Under the pieces are notes generated by a model, which was given only the letters and a program-made list of their open reading frames with translations, did not search any database and was not told the origin of the DNA. A stretch of DNA of 13,107 nt from Bacteroidota bacterium (GTDB lineage Bacteria; Bacteroidota; Ignavibacteria; UBA10030; UBA8401): NCBI GenBank assembly GCA_023229405.1, contig JALNZH010000072.1, positions 1 through 13,107 on the forward strand, written 5' to 3'. This document shows, in pieces, positions 7,186 to 13,107 of the stretch (the first letter of the stretch is position 1; every line of letters starts with the position of its first letter). The translations under genes and the position numbers were made by a program.

Positions 7186-7526
7186 GTGATGTCCAAATTT
7201 CTTTTAAAATACGGAAAAGAACTCCTACTTCCAAAAATATTCCAAAACAAGCAATCTCACGTGTTTAAAAAAAATGTCATGCCTTACTTCTATTCGCTCT
7301 ATTCAAAATTTTTAATCAGTATGCCGATGTTTCGCCATCTTTCCCTAAGTAAGAGGCTATGAATCATGCTTGCCCGTCCTGCCACTTAGTGGTCATTTTC
7401 AAGATGTTTGTTTCCATTTACATATATCATACAATCGTTAGATGTCAGTTCCACACCAATTATATTGATATATATCGCAACATGGCAGAAAGATGTAACG
7501 GAATCACCGCAAATCTTGACATTCTA
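7186..7526. other. AT-rich intergenic region upstream of the FKBP operon
   Basis: No gene is supported. An open frame of 63 codons on the plus strand (7359-7550) has no coding character: it has cysteine- and histidine-rich odd composition, no homology I recognise, and its end runs into the 19-bp repeat. The promoter of the FKBP operon should lie in the first 100 bases on the minus strand. Confidence 0.4.
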
Positions 7527-7545
7527 AAAAAATATTCAATAACAC
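7527..7545. repeat. 19-bp direct repeat, left flank of the MITE-like element
   Basis: The 19 bases AAAAAATATTCAATAACAC end immediately before the element's CAT end and recur exactly at 7940-7958, immediately after the element's ATG end. This is the arrangement expected of a target-site duplication, though 19 bp is long for bacterial insertion elements. Confidence 0.7.
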
Positions 7546-7939
7546 CATAGCTATCCAAAATAAAGCCCTTATTGATAAAAATTTTATCGAAACAAGTGGA
7601 TTTATTGAAGATATGTTATGTTGAGAAAAGTAAGCCCTCCCCTACCTTTCTTACAGTGTTGAATGAGATGTGGGAGGGAGTGAGCTTTTTCTCCCCCTAC
7701 CAAGGGGGGAGATACAGAGGGGGGGTCTGAAATCATGAAGGGACTTTTGATGGCGTTTTTTGCCATCTACGGGCAAGTGCGAACGGGATTCATCGTGCGC
7801 ATTAAATTTCGCAAGGGGTTCTTTTGCTTCTTTTCTTGTGCCGACCAAATCTTTATACATTGTCGGCATTCCTTCGGAACCCCGTCAAGAAAAGAAGGAA
7901 TAAGTTTTTCTCTTGTATGATTTATTTTGGACAAAAATG
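7546..7939. mobile_element. MITE-like non-coding element, family A, copy 1 (394 bp)
   Basis: The ends form imperfect terminal inverted repeats. The left end is CATAGCTATCCAAAATAAAGC, and the right end read on the other strand is CATTTTTGTCCAAAATAAATC, matching at 16 of 21 positions. The shared core TCCAAAATAAA sits at the same distance from both ends (7554-7564 and 7921-7931). Identical 19-bp direct repeats abut both ends. The first 261 bp (7546-7806) are repeated at 9042-9319. Internal features include CCCTCCCC facing GGGAGGG (about 7636-7679), a TCTCCCC/GGGGAGA hairpin (about 7690-7713), and a complex fold at 7815-7897. No transposase or plausible gene is inside, so it would depend on an enzyme made elsewhere. 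Confidence 0.7.
7815..7897. other. Structured region inside the MITE-like element
   Basis: There are three perfect inverted repeats. GGGGTTC (7815-7821) pairs with GAACCCC (7877-7883); CTTCTTTTCTTG (7827-7838) pairs with CAAGAAAAGAAG (7886-7897); TGCCGAC (7839-7845) pairs with GTCGGCA (7862-7868). The first two cross each other, so as RNA they would be alternative folds or a pseudoknot, while the third fits with either. This segment is absent from the second copy. Whether it is transcribed is unknown. Confidence 0.5.
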
Positions 7940-7958
7940 AAAAAATATTCAATAACAC
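7940..7958. repeat. 19-bp direct repeat, right flank of the MITE-like element
   Basis: This is an exact copy of the 19 bases at 7527-7545, starting at the base after the element's right end. It sits only about 20 bp from the HU terminator. Confidence 0.7.
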
Positions 7959-7975
7959 AGAAGATTTATTTAAAA

Positions 7976-8010
7976 CAAAAACTCCATTCAATATTGAATG
8001 GAGTTTTTTC
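7976..8010 (-). terminator. Rho-independent terminator of the HU gene
   Basis: A perfect 12-bp palindrome, ACTCCATTCAAT facing ATTGAATGGAGT (7981-8004), is flanked by A-runs on the left and T-runs on the right, so it can act in both directions. On the minus strand it lies about 25 nt past the HU stop and is followed by TTTTTGTTTT. Confidence 0.85.
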
Positions 8011-8027
8011 TAACGGAAAAAAGAAAA

Positions 8028-8318
8028 TTACTTCTTTGCACCCAAGATCGCATCTTTTGCTGCTTTTGCTACCTTAAATTTCACAACTTTTTTCGCAGGA
8101 ATCTGGATGGTTTCGCCAGTTGCCGGATTACGGCCCATACGTGCTTTGCGATCAACAAGCACCAATTTTCCAATACCCGGAATGGTGAATTGATTTGCTG
8201 CTTCTTTGTATGCTAATGTTGACAATTCTTCAAAGAATTCCGTTACAGCTTTTTTCTTCATTCCAAACTTATCTGCAAAATGGCTAGCGATTTGCGATTT
8301 CGACATTGCTTTTCCCAT
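8028..8318 (-). CDS. HU-family DNA-binding protein
   Basis: This 96-residue protein has the full HU/IHF fold. A helical dimerisation half (SKSQIASHFADKF ... VTEFFEELSTLAYKEA) precedes the beta half with FTIPGIGKLVLVDRKARMGR and the DNA-intercalating arm NPATGETIQIPAKK, then a C-terminal helix KVAKAAKDAI. HU-type proteins bend DNA and organise the nucleoid, and assist replication and recombination. ATG 8318 is chosen because AAGGAGT lies 5 nt upstream; an in-frame ATG four codons on has no such site. It is transcribed alone, with a clear promoter (8383-8411) and terminator (7976-8010). The two family A repeats lie on either side of it and the next gene upstream. Confidence 0.95.
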   Translation of the reverse strand: MGKAMSKSQIASHFADKFGMKKKAVTEFFEELSTLAYKEAANQFTIPGIGKLVLVDRKARMGRNPATGETIQIPAKKVVKFKVAKAAKDAILGAKK

Positions 8319-8382
8319 ATGAACTCCTTTATTAGGTGAATTGGAAATGTTATTTAGTGTAACTCTCTAATCAACTGGTGTA

Positions 8383-8411
8383 AATATATATTATTCATAA
8401 GGGAGTGTCAA
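8383..8411 (-). promoter_or_regulatory. Sigma-70-type promoter for the HU gene
   Basis: On the minus strand, TTGACA (8411-8406) is a perfect -35 match. A 17-nt spacer follows, then TATATT (8388-8383) as the -10. This leaves a leader of about 60 nt before the HU start, including its strong AAGGAGT site at 8323-8329. Confidence 0.75.
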
Positions 8412-8629
8412 TACTCGTTTAAAAAAATCTTATTTTATTGGGCTTTTTTACTCATTGTCAAAAACCACGCCAAAACATTGAGGAAATTGCAAAGATATAT
8501 ATTGTGCAGAATTTATTGAATTTTCGATACTTTTTCGATGAAATGTGATTTAAACACAACTGGCATTGATGGAATCTGTGGTGAAAAAAAATATACCAGA
8601 AAACGCCAAAAAGTGATGAAAAATTCAAC
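8412..8629. other. AT-rich gap between the HU promoter and the membrane protein gene
   Basis: No gene, hairpin terminator or repeat was recognised. The short frames here on both strands are lysine- and asparagine-rich products of AT-rich DNA. Confidence 0.4.
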
Positions 8630-8986
8630 TTATAAGAAAAATGCAACCAAGGTAATTACTATCGCCGAAAGCAAAATGGCAACAATGAACATCGAATTTG
8701 GAACTTCATTCTTCGCTATGGAACGTCGATACATCGTTGCAAGCACCGCAACTTCAATTGCCAAAAGCATTTTAATTCCAATTTTCATGTGATTCACTTC
8801 GGACATCAGAAGAAAAAAAAGTGCAAATCCCGTCAGCAATTGTGTATGAGCTGCCGACATCAGAAAAAGTGAAAGTTTTTTCCGTAATACTTCAGTGATT
8901 TCTTTCTTCAACGCCAGCTGTAATGAAATGATGATGATCCCCGCCATACCGAGAACATGTAGTGTATATAGAATTTCGTGCAACAT
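8630..8986 (-). CDS. Four-helix membrane protein of unknown function
   Basis: This 118-residue protein is almost entirely membrane-embedded. Predicted segments are at about residues 5-26, 38-61, 68-86 and 98-118, with basic loops KKEITEVLRKK and YRRS. Histidines H10, H47 (in SAAHTQLLTG) and H66 (in VNHMKIGIK) lie in or next to helices. This pattern, with a G/H-rich second helix and an 'H.K...K' third helix, recalls small uncharacterised integral membrane proteins in Actinobacteria, but I cannot assign a function. AAAGGA lies 6 nt upstream of ATG 8986, which supports the start. It is read towards HU but separated by over 300 nt and HU's own promoter, so it is probably a separate unit. Confidence 0.8.
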   Translation of the reverse strand: MLHEILYTLHVLGMAGIIIISLQLALKKEITEVLRKKLSLFLMSAAHTQLLTGFALFFLLMSEVNHMKIGIKMLLAIEVAVLATMYRRSIAKNEVPNSMFIVAILLSAIVITLVAFFL

Positions 8987-9041
8987 TTTTTATCCTTTCT
9001 AAATGATATATTGATTACAAGGGAATTTAACGATAATTTGT

Positions 9042-9377
9042 CATAGCTGTCCAAAATAAAACCATTATTGACAAAAATTTATCGAAACAAATGGATTTAT
9101 GGAAGATATGTTATGTTGAGAAAAGTAAGCTCTCCCCTACATTTCTTACAGTGTTGGATGAGATGTGGGAGGGAGCGAAATTTAGGAGGATTGAGTGAGC
9201 TTTTTCTCCCCCTACCAATGGGGAGATACAGAGGGGAGTCTGAAATCATGAAGGGACTTTTGATGGCGTTTTTTGCCTTCTACGGGCAAATGCGAACGGG
9301 ATTCATTGCGTTCGTTAAAAAATATTTATGAGTTTGTCGCCGCTCTTTTCATTTTGATCGCTAATGTCTTTTGGACA
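9042..9377. repeat. MITE-like element, family A, copy 2 (diverged)
   Basis: Bases 9042-9319 align with 7546-7806 in the same orientation with scattered substitutions, small indels and one 20-bp insertion at 9176-9195. The left end, CATAGCTGTCCAAAATAAA, matches the right terminal repeat of copy 1 even better than copy 1's own left end (13 bases TGTCCAAAATAAA). After 9319 the similarity is lost. A TTTTGGACA at 9369-9377 is the inverse of the terminal core and may mark the decayed right end. No flanking direct repeat was found. The hairpin TCTCCCC/GGGGAGA is kept. Confidence 0.7.
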
Positions 9378-9400
9378 CGTTTGATGAAATTATTATTTCT

Positions 9401-10468
9401 ATGTTTGAATTAGAACTTGAAAATATACAGAAATTAACGGTTAATAATACAATTGGCGGACAACCTTCGATTGCATTAAAAACTATCTTGGAATCTAACA
9501 TTCCTTCGAATATAAAAAGTTACTTTCGCGGCGAGGTAGAGTGGCTATTATATAAGGAAAAACAGACCGAACATCACTCCACTAAATTCAATTACTTGCA
9601 GGAAGATGTGACATTGCTGCAGGAACAGATGGATATCCTGCTGATCTATCATTATACGTTTCCCCGGGAAGATTTCCTGAAAACGCTCGATACGTGCGCT
9701 CATTTCCTCTTTAATTACCTCTGCCGTCCACTATGGACTCTGGAAAGCTACTTATTTGAAGAAAAAAATACCCTTTCTCTCAAAGAACTCAGTCTGAAAT
9801 TCCGGTTCTGCGGCGATTATCCGTATTATTGGACGATCCTCGAAAAACATCTTGTCGGAAAAAATAAGATCGAGCTCGAACGGGATGAGGCGGTACGGCT
9901 GCTGCGTAGGATTGATGCTGAAATTGTTAATACCCACTCAGCGGACGGTTTGGCAAAGATGACGCTCCCCTTCTTCGAATTTATCGGATTCGTTCATCAG
10001 AATGCGCTGAAGGGTGGACGCGGAGATCTTCCGACAAAAGCACTGATGTATTTTTTTGAAGATAAGAGATTGACAACGGTTTCGCAACATCTGCAAAAAC
10101 TGCGTGACCAGGGGAAACATTCGCTGCTCTTTGATGAATTGGTCGAAGCATTGAAGGATTCGTTTACACAGAAAAGTTTTTCCGTTGCGGAAGAACTTTC
10201 ACAAGTCCGTCAGCCTCACAAAAAATATTATGCTGAATTGCAGTTCCCCGATAAAGATAAACAATCCATCATTAAATCCTTGTTTGGTGACGATGAATCG
10301 AAGTATATTGTTACGATGGAAAAGATCCTCTCATCGGCTACGTGGGACGATGCAGGGCTCTCGTTGGACCACTACTTCACAATGAACGATGTGGACCCTT
10401 TCTCCCGAGACGCAATTATCCTGACCAATGCTCTTCAATCATTCTTTACAAACCGGGAATCATCCTAA
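9401..10468 (+). CDS. Hypothetical helical protein upstream of obgE
   Basis: I do not recognise this family. From ATG 9401 it is 355 residues, soluble, with no signal peptide or membrane span. It is predicted to be mostly alpha-helical with many leucines, aromatics and charged residues. Examples are LQEDVTLLQEQMDILLIYHYTF and a central FRFCGDYPYYWTILEKHLVG, and no catalytic motif stands out. The frame is open five or more codons further, to TTG 9371, but that TTG lies in the apparent terminal repeat of the family A element; neither start has a Shine-Dalgarno site. Codon use is like that of the neighbours and there are no internal stops, so it is a real gene. It ends 45 nt before obgE and is probably co-transcribed with it. 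Confidence 0.75.
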   Translation: MFELELENIQKLTVNNTIGGQPSIALKTILESNIPSNIKSYFRGEVEWLLYKEKQTEHHSTKFNYLQEDVTLLQEQMDILLIYHYTFPREDFLKTLDTCAHFLFNYLCRPLWTLESYLFEEKNTLSLKELSLKFRFCGDYPYYWTILEKHLVGKNKIELERDEAVRLLRRIDAEIVNTHSADGLAKMTLPFFEFIGFVHQNALKGGRGDLPTKALMYFFEDKRLTTVSQHLQKLRDQGKHSLLFDELVEALKDSFTQKSFSVAEELSQVRQPHKKYYAELQFPDKDKQSIIKSLFGDDESKYIVTMEKILSSATWDDAGLSLDHYFTMNDVDPFSRDAIILTNALQSFFTNRESS

Positions 10469-10478
10469 GAAAGTTGCA

Positions 10479-10498
10479 GACCGGCATTAGCGCCGGTC
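10479..10498 (+). other. Hairpin between the hypothetical gene and obgE
   Basis: GACCGGC and GCCGGTC form a perfect 7-bp stem with a 6-nt loop, 15 nt before the obgE start. No T-tract follows, so it is not a standard terminator. It may affect obgE translation or be incidental. Confidence 0.35.
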
Positions 10499-10513
10499 CC
10501 ACATGGAATATTT

Positions 10514-11503
10514 ATGTTTATAGACTCAGCAAAGATCTTTGTCCGTTCAGGAAAAGGGGGCGACGGCATCATACACTGGCGCCGCGAAAAATTCATCCCC
10601 AAAGGGGGACCGGACGGCGGTAACGGTGGTGTGGGTGGCGATGTAATCATCCGAGCAGACAAACAGATCAACACACTGCTCGATTTTCGTTACCATAAAA
10701 AATTCATTGCCAAACCGGGAAATCCTGGCGAAGGTTCCAATAAAGAGGGACGCTCGGCCGATCCCATCTTCGTGAAGATCCCTGTCGGCACATTAATCCG
10801 TAATGCAGAAACTGGTGAACTGATCGCTGATATTACAGAAGATGGCCAGGAATTAGTTATCGCCAAAGGAGGCCGCGGCGGGAAAGGGAATTGGCTTTTC
10901 CGCTCCCCCACCAATCAGGCACCGCGAGTCTGCACTCCCGGAGATCCGGGCGAAGAATATCATCTGGAACTGGAGATGAAACTGCTGGCAGATATCGGAC
11001 TTGTCGGTTTCCCGAATGCCGGTAAATCCACCCTGATCTCCACCATCTCAGCTGCCAAACCAAAGATCGCGGACTATCCGTTCACAACTTTGGTTCCGAA
11101 CTTGGGAATGGTCTATTTCCAAGAGAATAAAAGTTTTGTGGTTGCCGATATTCCTGGATTGATTAAAGGGGCACATGAAGGAAAAGGTCTCGGCATCCAA
11201 TTCCTGAAGCATATTGAACGGACGAAGGCACTCCTCTACCTTATCGACTGTACCAGTGAAGATATTAAAAATGACCTAAAGGTTCTGAAGAACGAACTGA
11301 AACAATTTAGCAGTGATCTGCCGAAGAAAAAAAGCATCATTGCCATTACAAAAATGGATATTGCTGATGACGAAACAAGGAAAGCAGTGAAGAAACTGAA
11401 ATTCCCGAAAAGCACGGTGATTCATTTTATCTCCGCTGCAACAAACGATGGTGTCAGTGATCTGGTTGAATCGATGTGGAAGATGGTTGTTAAAGGAAGA
11501 TGA
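10514..11503 (+). CDS. obgE: Obg-family GTPase (ObgE/CgtA)
   Basis: This 329-residue protein has the N-terminal glycine-rich Obg fold (1-157), with FVRSGKGGDG, FIPKGGPDGGNGG and the late SPTNQAPR segment. A G domain follows: G1 GFPNAGKS (165-172), G2 threonines at 191-192 in YPFTTLVPN, G3 DIPG (212-215), G4 TKMD (279-282) and G5 SAA (307-309). Obg binds the large ribosomal subunit and has roles in 50S assembly, stress response and chromosome segregation. It ends shortly after the G domain, so it lacks the optional C-terminal extension found in some species. ATG 10514 fits the conserved MFIDSAKIFV start, although no Shine-Dalgarno is visible. Confidence 0.97.
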   Translation: MFIDSAKIFVRSGKGGDGIIHWRREKFIPKGGPDGGNGGVGGDVIIRADKQINTLLDFRYHKKFIAKPGNPGEGSNKEGRSADPIFVKIPVGTLIRNAETGELIADITEDGQELVIAKGGRGGKGNWLFRSPTNQAPRVCTPGDPGEEYHLELEMKLLADIGLVGFPNAGKSTLISTISAAKPKIADYPFTTLVPNLGMVYFQENKSFVVADIPGLIKGAHEGKGLGIQFLKHIERTKALLYLIDCTSEDIKNDLKVLKNELKQFSSDLPKKKSIIAITKMDIADDETRKAVKKLKFPKSTVIHFISAATNDGVSDLVESMWKMVVKGR

Positions 11504-11536
11504 GATCAAAACAATTTTATAAATAATTATAGAAAC

Positions 11537-11640
11537 ATCTGAAAAATCGGTTGTCCTTTGTCATTCTGACGCTGAGCCTATCGAAACGGAAGAATCTTGT
11601 TCTTCCATATTGAGTGAAAAAATGAGATCCCTCGTTGCAT
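11537..11640. repeat. Fold-back dispersed repeat, family B, copy 2 (decayed)
   Basis: The left end (ATCTGAAAAAT, then TTGTCCTTTGTCATT) and the hairpin arm ATCTTGTTCTTCCATAT match 2962-3046 in the same orientation. The right hairpin arm is degraded (TGAAAAAATGAGAT), and the outer CGGAATGACA arm and GC-rich right part are missing. The sequence TCATTCTGACGCTGAGCCTATCG between them differs from copy 1. It lies between obgE and ruvB and keeps the ruvB frame open upstream of its probable start. Confidence 0.65.
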
Positions 11641-11711
11641 GCCAAAAAACGGCACATGCCAGGGATGAACAATTTTTTCTCTTTATTTTTTTATCGAAAA
11701 TTATTTCTTCC

Positions 11712-12755
11712 TTGAAAAATAGAAAATCCGAAAATATATCAAGTCAACCGACAAACACCGAAAAAGTGTTTGAAAATACTCTTCGCCCTTCCGCGTTCCA
11801 AGATTTTTCCGGTCAACAGAAGATCGTCGATAACCTGAAAATTTTTATCGCCGCCGCACGGAAACGTGGCGAATCACTGGACCATGTACTATTGACCGGT
11901 CCACCCGGTTTGGGAAAAACTACCCTCTCCTTTATCATCGCCAATGAGATGGGAACAGATATTAAAATCACTTCCGGTCCCGTACTGGACAAACCGGCCG
12001 ATCTTGCCGGAATTCTCACCAATCTGAGCGAAGGCGATGTGCTGTTCATCGATGAGATCCATCGGGTAAATGCTGTGGTGGAGGAATACCTCTATTCGGC
12101 TATGGAGGACTTCAGGCTGGATATCATGATCGATTCCGGTCCAAGCGCACGGAGCATTCAACTTTCTCTCCCCCGCTTCACACTTGTGGGTGCCACAACC
12201 CGCGCAGGATTATTAACAGCACCGCTACGGGCACGCTTCGGTATTACCAACCGACTGGACTACTATTCGCCGGAGGTTCTCTTTGGTATCATTATCCGTT
12301 CCGCCACAATCCTCAGAATTGAAATCGATAAGGATGGAGCGATAGAAATCGCCAAACGTTCCCGCGGAACTCCGCGTATTGCTAACCGCCTGTTAAAACG
12401 ATGCCGCGATTTTGCTGAAGCGGACACCAAATTAGCTCATCATAATGGGGTCATTACCAAAGATGTGGCGGAATACGCCTTGAAAGCGCTCGAAGTGGAT
12501 GTGCATGGTTTGGACGATATGGATAAACGGCTGCTCCGAACGATCATCGAGAAATATAAAGGAGGTCCGGTCGGTATTTCAACGCTCGCCGTGGCTGTGG
12601 GAGAAGAAGCCGGAACAATCGAAGAAGTGTACGAACCATATTTAATTTTGGAAGGATTTCTCCAGCGCACTCCGCGCGGCAGAGAAGCAACCGATCTGGC
12701 CTACAAACATTTCGGACAAAAAAAAACGACGACCAAACAAGATACTCTTTTTTAA
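11712..12755 (+). CDS. ruvB: Holliday junction branch migration ATPase RuvB
   Basis: From TTG 11712 the protein is 347 residues, normal for RuvB. Motifs in order are: LRPSAFQDFSGQ near the start; Walker A GPPGLGKT (63-70); Walker B DEIH (114-117); sensor 1 GATTR (160-164); arginine finger in APLRARFG (170-177); sensor 2 RGTPR (218-222); and the C-terminal winged helix with GGPVGISTLA and QRTPRGREAT. RuvB forms hexameric rings that drive branch migration of Holliday junctions with RuvA. The open frame extends to ATG 11610, but those 34 codons come from a dispersed repeat and would add an unusual hydrophobic stretch. A TTG start gives a typical length of N-terminus; no ATG lies between. A GTG at the KVFENTLRP position is an alternative. 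It abuts the glycosylase gene. Confidence 0.93.
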   Translation: MKNRKSENISSQPTNTEKVFENTLRPSAFQDFSGQQKIVDNLKIFIAAARKRGESLDHVLLTGPPGLGKTTLSFIIANEMGTDIKITSGPVLDKPADLAGILTNLSEGDVLFIDEIHRVNAVVEEYLYSAMEDFRLDIMIDSGPSARSIQLSLPRFTLVGATTRAGLLTAPLRARFGITNRLDYYSPEVLFGIIIRSATILRIEIDKDGAIEIAKRSRGTPRIANRLLKRCRDFAEADTKLAHHNGVITKDVAEYALKALEVDVHGLDDMDKRLLRTIIEKYKGGPVGISTLAVAVGEEAGTIEEVYEPYLILEGFLQRTPRGREATDLAYKHFGQKKTTTKQDTLF

Positions 12756-13107
12756 ATGCGCCCCCTTCCGCGTTCATTCTATTCCCACAGAACCATCACT
12801 GTTGCTAAAAAACTCCTTGGGAAAATTCTTGTCCGTACAATGGGCGACCGGATTCTTTCCGGTATGATCGTCGAAACCGAGGCGTATCTCTACCGTGACC
12901 CTGCTTCCCATTCATTCCGCGGGATGACCGAACGGAACAAAGTGATGTTTGGCGAAGCAGGACATCTGTATGTCTATTTCACTTACGGGATGCATTACTG
13001 CGCCAATGTCGTTACAAATCGGAAAGGACGCGGCGAAGCAGTGCTTATTCGTGCAATAGAACCCGTTAAAGGATTGGAAGTAATGGTAAAAAATAGAAAT
13101 AATGAAT
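12756..13107 (+). CDS. AAG/MPG-type 3-methyladenine DNA glycosylase, 3' end beyond window
   Basis: The first 117 residues are present. The motifs of the alkyladenine glycosylase family are clear: IVETEAY (38-44), in which E42 corresponds to the catalytic glutamate and Y44 to the intercalating-pocket tyrosine of human AAG; DPASHSFRG with H52; TERNKVMFG; YVYFTYGMHYCANV (72-85); and VLIRAIEP (96-103). The enzyme removes alkylated purines and hypoxanthine from DNA in base excision repair. ATG 12756 follows the last base of the ruvB stop directly (TAA then ATG), so the two are almost certainly co-translated. The C-terminal third or so is outside the window. Confidence 0.95.
   Translation, partial: MRPLPRSFYSHRTITVAKKLLGKILVRTMGDRILSGMIVETEAYLYRDPASHSFRGMTERNKVMFGEAGHLYVYFTYGMHYCANVVTNRKGRGEAVLIRAIEPVKGLEVMVKNRNNE

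Noticed and set aside
7517..7545. TTGACA at 7517 as a plus-strand promoter
   Set aside because: At the 17-nt spacing the -10 position reads ATAACA, a poor match, and no gene lies downstream on that strand.
7735..7920. Short open frame beginning MKGLLMAFFA shared by both family A copies
   Set aside because: The two copies differ by non-synonymous changes and then diverge completely with different stops, and the frame lies wholly in repeat DNA, so it is not under protein selection.
7651..7991. Minus-strand frames across the family A element
   Set aside because: They run through hairpins and the HU terminator with no start signal; they are artefacts of repeat sequence.
1..13107. tRNA, rRNA, CRISPR or phage genes
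   Set aside because: Both strands were scanned by eye for T-loop-like sequences, regularly spaced short repeats and phage-type proteins; none were found.

Overview
The window looks like a chromosomal segment from the Bacteroidota/Chlorobiota side of the tree, possibly Ignavibacteria-like. This rests on the general character of RuvB, Obg, CdsA, the DUF3108 protein and the lipoproteins, and on several genes lacking an obvious Shine-Dalgarno site. It is an inference from protein character; no database search was done. Base composition is intermediate and even, apart from AT-rich intergenic DNA. No RNA gene, CRISPR array, integrase or transposase was seen.

The left two thirds are read on the minus strand. 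In transcription order they hold a membrane protein of unknown function (8986-8630) and an HU-type DNA-binding protein with its own promoter and terminator (8318-8028). Then comes a tight four-gene operon (7185-4745): FKBP lipoprotein, two-cluster ferredoxin, geranylgeranyl-reductase-family flavoprotein and VanX-like dipeptidase lipoprotein. A family 9 glycosyltransferase follows (4360-3344). Last is a translationally coupled run (2837 to the left edge): DUF3108 secreted protein, CPBP intramembrane protease, a small DUF2007-like protein and CdsA, which is cut by the window edge. The themes are envelope and lipid: phospholipid precursor synthesis, glycan assembly, prenyl-chain reduction, periplasmic folding and peptide hydrolysis.

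The right third is read on the plus strand: an unrecognised helical protein (about 9401-10468), the Obg GTPase (10514-11503), RuvB (about 11712-12755) and an AAG-type 3-methyladenine DNA glycosylase (from 12756, cut by the right edge). RuvB and the glycosylase abut with no spacer and form a DNA repair pair.

The most notable non-coding content is three kinds of dispersed repeat. (1) A MITE-like element of 394 bp (7546-7939) has symmetric imperfect terminal inverted repeats and lies between two identical 19-bp direct repeats; a diverged second copy (9042 to about 9377) lies on the other side of the HU and membrane protein genes. (2) A fold-back repeat occurs upstream of the DUF3108 gene (2962-3159) and, decayed, upstream of ruvB (11537-11640). 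(3) A short repeat with ATTGC/GCAAT ends covers the DUF3108 start codon (2829-2876). These repeats open reading frames upstream of true starts and make three gene starts ambiguous (DUF3108, the 9401 gene, ruvB). No new defence or metabolic system was found; the best leads are the MITE-like family and the coupled ferredoxin-reductase pair.
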